From positions 1 through 5,440 of the forward strand of contig JAJCYX010000325.1 of the NCBI GenBank assembly GCA_029262715.1: a DNA stretch of 5,440 bases, given 5' to 3'. Within the stretch, counting starts at the first letter, position 1. The number at the start of each line of letters is the position of its first letter. The DNA comes from Chloroflexota bacterium. Its GTDB lineage: Bacteria; Chloroflexota; Dehalococcoidia; Lucifugimonadales; Lucifugimonadaceae. The notes under the pieces are model-generated. The model saw only the letters and a program-made list of their open reading frames with translations. It made no database searches and had not been told where the DNA came from. Of this stretch, positions 1 through 4,946 are shown in pieces. Both the position numbers and the translations under genes were made by a program.

Positions 1-198
1 AAGGTTCAGCGCAAGACCGAGCACATCTCCAGGGAACTGCAAGATCTCGTTCAGGCGCACACCGGAGAGCCCGTGAATCCGTGCCACACCGTCTGCGGCT
101 TCAATGACGGTGCCGACATCGACCATCGTCAACTCGCCACCGAACTCTTCGATCTGTCTCTTAATGACCGAAGCTATGTCCTGGCCTCTAACCGACAT
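1..198 (-). CDS. atpA: F1 ATP synthase subunit alpha, N-terminal part (cut by window edge)
   Basis: This is the first 66 codons of subunit alpha, the non-catalytic nucleotide-binding subunit of the F1 head, on the cytoplasmic side of the membrane. The visible part is the N-terminal helix, which in this family contacts the delta subunit (IKRQIEEFGGEL), followed by the start of the beta-barrel domain with the family signature VGTVIEAADGVARIHGL and then GDVLGLALNL. The P-loop lies beyond the window. The ATG at 196-198 is preceded by an AGAAGG-type ribosome binding site at about 205-210. It lies 74 bases downstream of atpH, in the usual delta-alpha order, and is read as part of the same operon. 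The frame is open to the window edge with no sign of damage. Confidence 0.96.
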   Translation of the reverse strand, partial: MSVRGQDIASVIKRQIEEFGGELTMVDVGTVIEAADGVARIHGLSGVRLNEILQFPGDVLGLALNL

Positions 199-272
199 CG
201 GACACCTTCTTTTCGTGCTCTAAAACCTGTTCCCGTTTGCGAATGTTTGGCATATCTGGGAGTTTCAATTGC

Positions 273-809
273 TTAATTTCCGGCCGCCAGATCGTCTCTC
301 AAGGCCCGGAGCCTGGTGCGTGTGCTGCCGTCAATAAGCCTGTCACCGACCCTTGCGATCAGCCCGCCAACGATCTCAGGGTCCTGTCGTTCAGTTAGCA
401 CAACCTCTTTGCGGTTGACCAATGCTGCAAGACCTGCTGCAACACGCTGCTTGCGCGCATCATCCAACGGGACGGCGGTGACCACTTCAGCACGTGCCGT
501 GCCGCGGCTGTCGTCCGCCATTTCGCCAAATGCCTGTACCGTTCTGCCGAACTTCATGATGTCACCGCGTAGAACGATGATGGAGACCATGTTCCTGATC
601 AGCGGCGCAACATCCGGTAAGAGTGTTGTCACTCCGTCCAGTTTGACCTTTTCAGGCACCTGCGGGGCCGAAAGAAGCGCTATCACGTCAGCGTCTTTCA
701 GTACCTCTAGAACGCGTTGAAGATCGCCTTCCCACCTGTCCACTCCTTCGTTCTCGAGTGCCAGTGAGAATGCGGCCTGTGCGTATCTTCTGGGAGTTGC
801 TCCCGCCAT
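273..809 (-). CDS. atpH: F1Fo ATP synthase subunit delta
   Basis: Subunit delta (178 aa, the usual family length) sits on top of the F1 head and ties it to the peripheral stalk formed by subunit b. Family features are visible: an N-terminal RRYAQAAF helix (residues 7-14) starting the helical bundle, a central linker, and the C-terminal signature IVGGLIARVGDRLIDGS at about 146-162, followed by a helix ending LRALRDDL. The ATG at 807-809 has a GGAG ribosome binding site at 815-818. It lies between atpF (70-base gap) and atpA (74-base gap). A perfect hairpin at 822-849 ends three bases upstream of its ribosome binding site and could influence its translation. The identity is secure from sequence and gene order. 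Confidence 0.96.
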   Translation of the reverse strand: MAGATPRRYAQAAFSLALENEGVDRWEGDLQRVLEVLKDADVIALLSAPQVPEKVKLDGVTTLLPDVAPLIRNMVSIIVLRGDIMKFGRTVQAFGEMADDSRGTARAEVVTAVPLDDARKQRVAAGLAALVNRKEVVLTERQDPEIVGGLIARVGDRLIDGSTRTRLRALRDDLAAGN

Positions 810-821
810 TCGTTCTCCGTT

Positions 822-849
822 CTCGTCATCAGTCTCGACCGATGACGAG
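822..849 (-). other. Perfect hairpin in the atpF-atpH gap
   Basis: CTCGTCATC at 822-830 pairs perfectly with GATGACGAG at 841-849, giving a 9-bp stem and a 10-base loop. It lies within the transcribed gap, three bases before the atpH ribosome binding site on the minus strand. No U-run follows on that strand, so it is not a standard intrinsic terminator. A role in mRNA processing, stability or atpH translation is inference. Confidence 0.6.
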
Positions 850-879
850 TTTCAATTCTGTTGTTCAACTTCCGCCTGG

Positions 880-1380
880 CTAGTTCTGCCTTGCGGAAAG
901 TCCCTCTTCAAGCACGCTGTCTATAAGTTCCTGATGGCGGGCAGGGTCAAGCTCACGCTCTACCACTCGCTCTGCTGCCAGGACCGCAAGACCTGCGAAC
1001 TGACGCCTGAGCTCTTCAATTGCCGAATCACGCTGTTGGGCGATCTCCGACTGCGCTCGAGCGATAATTTCGTCAGACTGCTGGCGAGATCGCTGCTCAA
1101 TCTGTTCACCAGCCCGCCTCGCAGCTTCCTGGGCCTCGGCAATTAGCCTTTGACCCTCTTGCCGCGCTTTACCCATCTCCTGCTCAACCGCTTCAGCGGA
1201 TGATGCAGCTTCAGTGCGAGCGCGTTCGGCGGCCTCAAGGCTGGCCTTGATTCGCTCTGCACGCTGATCGAGCATGTTCGTTATTGGCCCATACAAGAAC
1301 TTGTACAGGATCAAAAACAGGATCGTGAAGCTGATCAGCTGAGTCAGCAGACCAGGCAGATTTATTCCGAGTGCGTCCAT
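880..1380 (-). CDS. atpF: F1Fo ATP synthase subunit b (peripheral stalk)
   Basis: Subunit b (166 aa, typical length) forms the peripheral stalk that stops F1 from turning with the rotor. Residues about 9-29 form one membrane helix (LPGLLTQLISFTILFLILYK), followed by the conserved GPITNMLDQR stretch with Arg40. A long, charged Ala/Glu/Arg/Gln-rich coiled coil then runs to about residue 145, and a short C-terminal helix contacts delta. The N-terminus MDALGINLPGLL resembles Chloroflexota b subunits as I remember them. The ATG at 1378-1380 has GGAG at 1387-1390, six bases upstream. Only one b gene is visible, so the stalk is probably a b homodimer. It lies 101 bases downstream of atpE, and that gap contains a 14-bp hairpin. 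Confidence 0.95.
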   Translation of the reverse strand: MDALGINLPGLLTQLISFTILFLILYKFLYGPITNMLDQRAERIKASLEAAERARTEAASSAEAVEQEMGKARQEGQRLIAEAQEAARRAGEQIEQRSRQQSDEIIARAQSEIAQQRDSAIEELRRQFAGLAVLAAERVVERELDPARHQELIDSVLEEGLSARQN

Positions 1381-1402
1381 AGCCCTCTCCGCAGTAATTT
1401 GT

Positions 1403-1440
1403 GACTGCCGGTCATGGGATTTCGCTCATGACCGGCAGTC
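1403..1440 (-). other. Strong perfect hairpin in the atpE-atpF gap
   Basis: GACTGCCGGTCATG at 1403-1416 is repeated in exact inverted form at 1427-1440, a 14-bp stem with a 10-base loop. On the transcribed minus strand the stem is followed by CACAAATTAC, without a U-run, so it is not a classical terminator. It leaves the atpF ribosome binding site (1387-1390) free. Stems placed after a highly expressed gene often protect the upstream message from 3' exonucleases. That would favour atpE, whose product is needed in many copies per complex; this role is inference. Confidence 0.65.
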
Positions 1441-1481
1441 GTTCTCTGCGTTGCCTTGTCAGGCAGTCTTGAACCGGTTCG

Positions 1482-1733
1482 TTAAACGAACAGGATGATG
1501 ACAGCCACAACCAGGGCGTAAATTGCGATAGCTTCTGCGAAGGCGATTGCCAGAATCATGTTCTGACGAATAGCGTCGGCAGCTTCTGGGTTGCGACCCA
1601 GCGCCTCCATTGCCTTTGCAGCCAGCAGACCGATACCCAGAGCAGGACCAACTGCGCCAAGACCGATAGCGATAGCTGCACCGATGGGTTCTAGCCCCTT
1701 AAATTCGGTAATCTTCGTGATTATTTCTTCCAA
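1482..1733 (-). CDS. atpE: F1Fo ATP synthase subunit c (rotor ring)
   Basis: Subunit c (83 aa) forms the proton-driven rotor ring in the membrane. It is a two-helix hairpin. Helix 1 (about 16-45) carries the Gly-rich packing motif, the polar loop is GRNPEA (46-51), and helix 2 (about 57-82) carries the ion-binding carboxylate Glu67 in AFAEAIAIY. Residues that bind sodium in Na+ rings (Gln in helix 1, Ser after the Glu) are replaced by Ile34 and Ala68, so proton coupling is inferred. The start is TTG at 1731-1733, supported by GGAGGG at 1739-1744 five bases away. It sits between atpB and atpF, in standard order, after a 159-base gap that can fold. Confidence 0.96.
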   Translation of the reverse strand: MEEIITKITEFKGLEPIGAAIAIGLGAVGPALGIGLLAAKAMEALGRNPEAADAIRQNMILAIAFAEAIAIYALVVAVIILFV

Positions 1734-1738
1734 CTGAG

Positions 1739-1744
1739 CCCTCC
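1739..1744 (-). promoter_or_regulatory. Ribosome binding site fixing the TTG start of atpE
   Basis: On the minus strand GGAGGG stands five bases before the TTG at 1731-1733. No ATG or GTG with comparable support lies nearby, so this site decides the start of subunit c. Confidence 0.7.
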
Positions 1745-1767
1745 AGGGTCCCTTGCGTTCTTACGGC

Positions 1768-1877
1768 AACTCTCGCTTCTCCGCGAAACCTGCCCGCATT
1801 TGCCGGGACCACTGCGCTTGCCGTTGCCCGGTATTACTTTTTTGTGCCAGCCGAGAGTTAATCCCGCTGCCGGCACA
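1768..1877 (-). other. Structured spacer between atpB and atpE
   Basis: The 159-base gap holds no reading frame of note but has several pairings. TGTGCC at 1843-1848 pairs with GGCACA at 1872-1877, extended by GC/GC after one mismatch. AACTCTCG at 1768-1775 is the exact inverse of 1852-1859 and would compete with or enclose the first stem's neighbourhood. A long leader before the c gene is known from other bacteria to raise its translation. That role here is inference. Confidence 0.4.
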
Positions 1878-1892
1878 GACAGCCTTTAGTAG

Positions 1893-3233
1893 TTAGTGCG
1901 CCTCTTGTTCCGCCCCAAGAGCACCGGGCGCGCCGTGCTCCTCGTCATGATCACCATGCTCGTGCGACAGAATCGCAAGTGAGCCGAATATCAGTGTCAG
2001 CACTGAGAAGATCGCAGCCTGGATAACACCGACGAACAGTTCGAGGCCAAGGAACGGAATTATTCCGATCAATGGCAACAGGAATCCCATCGCGATCAGC
2101 AGGATCTCTCCAGCAAACATGTTTCCGAATAGACGGAAGGTGAACGAGATTATCTTGATGAACTCGCCGATCAGTTCCAGACCGCCCACGAAAGAGCCGA
2201 TCGGGTCCTTGATCGGGTTGACGATGAATTTCCCGCCGTAGCCTTTGAAGCCCAGTGCTCGGAAACCCCAGAACTGCACGCTGATCATGGCAAATATGGC
2301 GATAGCGAGAGTGGTGTTCAGGTCTGTGCTAGCACCGCGGAAGAAGGGGACGAGTAGGCCAACTCTGCCATCGGCGACGTCTTCAGCGGTCCAGTCCTGT
2401 TCTTCTTCCGGCTCTACACCACTCCGAACCTCAGGGTTTTCGACGGCGTGAATATAGTCCTCGACTTGTCCCTCGTCATGGAAATCTGCAGGCGATTGAA
2501 TCAACTGGTTGACGCGGACTTTCCACTGCTCTCCGCGGCCAAGTTGGATGAAACCTACTCCTGATGAACCGGAGAAGATGACTAACTTGTCTTCGCCGTG
2601 TTCGGACATGAACTCACGAACGGCTTCGTCAATAACCTCAATTTCGTGGTCATCGTCACCGTTAACAACGTAGTCCTCAAAGAACTGGGCGAATCCAATT
2701 TCCTTCAATTCCTTAGCCAGGTCTGACTCATCGAGAGATTTCAGTTCTTTACCGATCTTTATCTCAGCGAACTCTTCGAGAGATTCGATTCGGCCGATGC
2801 TGCCGACGCCGGGGAGTGTTCCGAGCCAGTTGGAGAACAGCACTCCCAGGAAGATGGCCGTGACAACCGGAAGGAACATGCGACCTTTGCTGCCGCCACC
2901 AGCCTTTTCAGCAAGGTCGATGAAAAACTCAAAGAAACTCTCGAACAGGTTCTGCCACCTGCCGGGAACCTCTTTCATGTTTCGAGTTGCAAGGAATACG
3001 AGGAAGATGATGACGAGAATGGCCAGCCAGAACATCACGAAGGTGTTCATCAACTGGTAGCCGCCGATTTCGACGATGTACTCAGCGGGAAGCTGAATAA
3101 GAGGAATAGGGCCGCCGAGGAATCCCAGGCCGAAAGATGCGCCTAAAGCGCCACCCAGAACGGAGGTAAAGAGAATTGCTACCGCAATAACGGCAGCAAT
3201 TAGTAACTTGGGGTTAGAGGTTAGTTTCCCCAA
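1893..3233 (-). CDS. atpB: F1Fo ATP synthase subunit a with a large acidic insertion
   Basis: Subunit a forms the two proton half-channels next to the c ring. The essential Arg367 lies in FRLFGNMFAGE (E. coli Arg210), with Glu376 at the E. coli Glu219 position and Gln405 at the Gln252 position. Membrane segments are seen at about 10-30, 62-82, 118-138, 307-325, 352-385 and 388-422. At 446 aa it is far longer than the usual 220-300 aa, because residues about 147-296 form a soluble, strongly acidic insertion between LPGVGSIG and LVPFFR. The preceding and following segments place this loop outside the membrane. The C-terminal tail has five His among acidic residues. The start is TTG at 3231-3233 with a weak AGGGA three bases upstream; no better in-frame start was found. 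The gene follows the AtpZ-like gene by 43 bases. Confidence 0.95.
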   Translation of the reverse strand: MGKLTSNPKLLIAAVIAVAILFTSVLGGALGASFGLGFLGGPIPLIQLPAEYIVEIGGYQLMNTFVMFWLAILVIIFLVFLATRNMKEVPGRWQNLFESFFEFFIDLAEKAGGGSKGRMFLPVVTAIFLGVLFSNWLGTLPGVGSIGRIESLEEFAEIKIGKELKSLDESDLAKELKEIGFAQFFEDYVVNGDDDHEIEVIDEAVREFMSEHGEDKLVIFSGSSGVGFIQLGRGEQWKVRVNQLIQSPADFHDEGQVEDYIHAVENPEVRSGVEPEEEQDWTAEDVADGRVGLLVPFFRGASTDLNTTLAIAIFAMISVQFWGFRALGFKGYGGKFIVNPIKDPIGSFVGGLELIGEFIKIISFTFRLFGNMFAGEILLIAMGFLLPLIGIIPFLGLELFVGVIQAAIFSVLTLIFGSLAILSHEHGDHDEEHGAPGALGAEQEAH

Positions 3234-3257
3234 TGGTCCCTGACTTGCCCTTTTCGT

Positions 3258-3272
3258 GGTCCGTGACGGACC
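3258..3272 (-). other. Small hairpin between the AtpZ-like gene and atpB
   Basis: GGTCCG at 3258-3263 pairs with CGGACC at 3267-3272 around a three-base loop. It lies just after the stop codon of the first operon gene and before the weak atpB ribosome binding site. There is no U-run after it on the minus strand. It is the third compact stem in a gap of this operon. Confidence 0.4.
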
Positions 3273-3276
3273 GTTA

Positions 3277-3579
3277 TCAACGTTTCGTGCGCTGCCTGCC
3301 GAATGCGCTAAGCAGCCTGATCATCCCTGCGAAAGCTCCCACCACTCCCAGGAGCAGACCTACCAGTAGAAGCACAGGTTCTGTGCCGAACTGTCGGTCA
3401 AGTAGCCAGCCTGCGCCTATCCCAGCCCCGATGCTGCCAGCAACGAACCAGCCAACACCTGAGATTCGGGCGAGTAGAACCGCAGTTTCCTGCCACTCTC
3501 CGCCGGATCGACTACCTTGATGCCCGTTTGCTGAACCGTCCTCACCATTTTTGTCTGGTAGACCGTTCGTCTCAGGCAT
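3277..3579 (-). CDS. atpZ: AtpZ/AtpI-family small membrane protein, first gene of the atp operon
   Basis: A 100-aa protein with a polar, Gly/Asn/Ser-rich N-terminus (1-28) and two membrane helices at about 39-60 and 68-92, joined by the short loop DRQFGTEP. The pattern GWF..G...G...G.WLLDR.FGT.P followed by LLVGLLLG...G...MIRLL matches the small 'ATPase gene 1' family (AtpZ/AtpI) that heads many atp operons. Members have been linked to c-ring assembly and to Mg2+/Ca2+ transport. Which applies here is not shown by the sequence. The ATG at 3577-3579 has only a weak GGGG upstream. The gene ends with TGA 43 bases before atpB. The family call rests on pattern and position. Separating AtpZ from true AtpI is less certain; the two-helix form favours AtpZ. 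Confidence 0.85.
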   Translation of the reverse strand: MPETNGLPDKNGEDGSANGHQGSRSGGEWQETAVLLARISGVGWFVAGSIGAGIGAGWLLDRQFGTEPVLLLVGLLLGVVGAFAGMIRLLSAFGRQRTKR

Positions 3580-3612
3580 CGTTTAGCCCCATCGGATTCG
3601 TCGAGTGTGAAC

Positions 3613-3639
3613 ATTATCACAAGTGGATTCACGCGCCAA
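3613..3639 (-). promoter_or_regulatory. Candidate promoter of the atp operon
   Basis: On the minus strand TGTGATAAT forms an extended -10 element (hexamer GATAAT, 3613-3618, five of six to consensus). A partial -35, TTGGCG, lies at 3634-3639 with a 15-base spacer. The predicted transcript would start near 3606, about 27 bases before the first operon ATG. The -35 match and spacing are imperfect. Confidence 0.4.
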
Positions 3640-3720
3640 CCGCAAATTTCGAATTTCGCAACCCGATTCTCGAAACTACTACAAGATGGAATCGCGCCCC
3701 ACTCTATCGCTTCAACGCGT

Positions 3721-3748
3721 TCGACACGCATCCCAACCGGTGGATAAA
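3721..3748 (+). promoter_or_regulatory. Possible rightward promoter divergent from the atp operon
   Basis: TCGACA at 3721-3726 (five of six to the -35 consensus) and GATAAA at 3743-3748 (four of six to the -10) are separated by 16 bases. A TATATT at 3754-3759 is another -10-like match but has no -35. The placement would drive a transcript of roughly 480 bases ending at the terminator at 4203-4241. Confidence 0.25.
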
Positions 3749-3766
3749 GCATCTATATTTGAGGTG

Positions 3767-3789
3767 TAGTTCGGCCTCGGGCCGGACTA
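3767..3789 (+). other. Stable 10-bp hairpin near the start of the putative rightward transcript
   Basis: TAGTTCGGCC at 3767-3776 pairs with GGCCGGACTA at 3780-3789 (one G-U pair) around a TCG loop. It is not followed by a T-run on the plus strand, or by a U-run on the minus strand, so it is not an intrinsic terminator. It could be a 5' stem of a small RNA or part of an operator; nothing in the sequence decides between these. Confidence 0.45.
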
Positions 3790-3968
3790 TCGCACTTTAG
3801 TGAACCGTCTGCAAGCTATGAAGCTCGGTCTGTTCGACCGGGAAATTCGTGGACTCCCCGAATATGCAACTACTCCTTACTGAGGGCGCGAAGCGCAACC
3901 TGAACAAGAGAGACCGGCCCATTGCTCTCGACTACCTCGACGCGGTCGGTTGAGGCGGCCACGCCAGG

Positions 3969-4157
3969 GTGTCGGTAGACACCTACGCCAGAAAAACGAA
4001 CATGAGCGCGTACCAAAGAGTGCGCGACGAAGGTGTGGAACTGCTGGTTTCGAAAGCGCTGGCCGCAAAAGCGGTTGCGCTATTGATCGAGGAAAAAGGG
4101 TTCCTGTGGTTTAAGTGGCTGGCTGTGCGGGCTCAGCTCTCCGGCCACGGTACTTGA
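3969..4157 (+). CDS. Unassigned short reading frame (62 codons)
   Basis: I do not recognise this frame. It starts with GTG at 3969, or with ATG at 4002 (51 codons), and neither has a clear ribosome binding site. The product would be basic, with a helical, Ala/Leu-rich middle (ELLVSKALAAKAVALLIEEK) and aromatic residues (GFLWFKWLAV) but no full membrane helix. Codon third positions are mostly G or C, which fits coding use. The same frame continues upstream past a single TGA at 3951-3953 into a 29-codon stretch starting ATG at 3864, so it may be the end of a broken gene. The terminator at 4203-4241 begins 45 bases after the stop. It may also be non-coding. Confidence 0.28.
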   Translation: MSVDTYARKTNMSAYQRVRDEGVELLVSKALAAKAVALLIEEKGFLWFKWLAVRAQLSGHGT

Positions 4158-4202
4158 AGCCACTAACCTCATCCGCCGTGAGCGGATCCAACCCCTGAAC
4201 GC

Positions 4203-4241
4203 AAAAGCCCCGCTAGCAGTTCGACAGCTAGCGGGGCTTTT
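4203..4241. terminator. Bidirectional intrinsic terminator
   Basis: AAAAGCCCCGCTAGC at 4203-4217 is the exact inverse of 4227-4241, around a nine-base loop. The 11-bp GC-rich core is flanked by A-runs on one side and T-runs on the other, so it can terminate transcripts from both strands. On the minus strand it lies 22 bases after the stop of the membrane protein gene. On the plus strand it follows the unassigned frame ending at 4157. Confidence 0.92.
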
Positions 4242-4263
4242 CTTATTCAGGTTGCGAATGCTC

Positions 4264-4734
4264 CTAGATGAATGCCTCATAAAAAGCGCCAACCAGCACG
4301 CCAAACAAAACGTGGACCATTACGAAACCCATGGTTGTTGCCTGCGGGTAGTTGAGTGCCATGAAGCCCGGCGCATCGACGATTCCGTCCTTAATGCCTT
4401 TGTGCATCGAGGGCATCATTCCGAACGCCATGCCAGTAATTACGGCGTGACCGAGACCAAATAAAATTCCCCACGCGGCGAGAGCCGAATCGATGTCGAA
4501 CAGATTGAAAAGAGCGACGTGGATCAGCGCGAAGGCTATGCTCGCTCCTATGTGAGCCATCAGGCCAATCGGGTAAGTCATTCCGCTAATAGGCATCATC
4601 ATGGTGCCCATCAATTTCAGAAGGTCCATCTTCATATGGCGCGGCATCATCGCTAGACCCATATACATTGGAACTATCATGATGAGTCCGGCGAGGACTC
4701 CGGCTGCGACAGCCGCTCCGCCGTTGTATTCCAT
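4264..4734 (-). CDS. Unrecognised four-helix membrane protein, rich in Met and His
   Basis: This 156-aa protein has predicted membrane helices at about 5-28, 56-78, 84-106 and 135-155. It contains 21 methionines (over 13 percent), many clustered at 19-59, and six histidines, of which His61, His72, His96 and His141 fall in or at the edge of helices. A polar stretch HKGIKDGIVDAPGFMALNYP (111-130) precedes the last helix. The ATG at 4732-4734 has AGGAG at 4743-4747, eight bases away, and the stop is followed by a strong terminator, so it is probably a single-gene unit. I cannot name the family. Met and His in helices could bind copper or haem, but no defined motif shows this. It is divergent from the radical SAM gene, with no evidence of a shared function. 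Confidence 0.85.
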   Translation of the reverse strand: MEYNGGAAVAAGVLAGLIMIVPMYMGLAMMPRHMKMDLLKLMGTMMMPISGMTYPIGLMAHIGASIAFALIHVALFNLFDIDSALAAWGILFGLGHAVITGMAFGMMPSMHKGIKDGIVDAPGFMALNYPQATTMGFVMVHVLFGVLVGAFYEAFI

Positions 4735-4789
4735 GGTTCATGCTCCTGAATCATGTTTGTGTTTGCGGGCGGCCAGTATCCGTGCCCGG

Positions 4790-4817
4790 TTGAAGGTCTG
4801 ATGCTGGTACATAAGAT
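4790..4817 (+). promoter_or_regulatory. Weak candidate promoter for the radical SAM gene
   Basis: TTGAAG at 4790-4795 and TAAGAT at 4812-4817 are 16 bases apart, each four of six to consensus. This would give a leader of about 125 bases before the TTG at 4947. The rest of the 212-base divergent spacer shows no strong repeat or operator, and I found no convincing promoter for the leftward gene. Confidence 0.2.
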
Positions 4818-4935
4818 GACGGTGCGCCATCTCTTCTGGACAGATCGCATCAAAACCTCAAACAAGCATTTCTACAGCGCACGGTTACGGACGCTTCGAT
4901 AAACCTCAATGTGTTCAACTAACGCCATATCAGTC

Positions 4936-4940
4936 AGGAG
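4936..4940 (+). promoter_or_regulatory. Ribosome binding site fixing the TTG start of the radical SAM gene
   Basis: AGGAG stands six bases before the TTG at 4947-4949. An in-frame TAA at 4920-4922 closes the frame upstream. The next in-frame starts (GTG at 5001, GTG at 5016, ATG at 5019) lack a comparable site. Confidence 0.65.
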
Positions 4941-4946
4941 CAGTCT

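Larger units (their letters stand above)
3640..4202. other. Spacer without a recognisable gene; probable plus-strand transcript
   Basis: No gene of known family was found here on either strand. The right part is bounded by a bidirectional terminator, which suggests that something is transcribed rightward through it. Visible elements are a possible plus-strand promoter at 3721-3748, a 10-bp hairpin at 3767-3789, short reading frames at 3818-3883 and 3864-3953, a 62-codon frame at 3969-4157, and a small stem (ATCCGC/GCGGAT) at 4171-4187. I looked for conserved motifs of tmRNA, RNase P RNA and SRP RNA and saw none. The content may be a small protein gene, a non-coding RNA or a decayed gene. Confidence 0.5.

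Noticed and set aside
316..720. 134-codon plus-strand frame within atpH
   Set aside because: It is antisense to a secure gene; its Ser/Thr/Arg-rich product is typical of a shadow frame.
1403..1440. Intrinsic terminator between atpE and atpF
   Set aside because: The stem is strong, but no U-run follows on the minus strand, and atpF, atpH and atpA follow without an evident new promoter.
3417..3752. 111-codon minus-strand frame overlapping the AtpZ-like gene and the operon promoter
   Set aside because: It is out of frame with a recognised family member, its product has no family-like features, and it covers the likely promoter and leader.
3528..3800. 90-codon plus-strand frame opposite the atp promoter region
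   Set aside because: It has no ribosome binding site or recognisable domain and lies antisense to the first operon gene and its leader.
3800..4202. tmRNA, RNase P RNA or SRP RNA
   Set aside because: The length and terminator made this worth checking, but the conserved sequence blocks of these RNAs were not seen.
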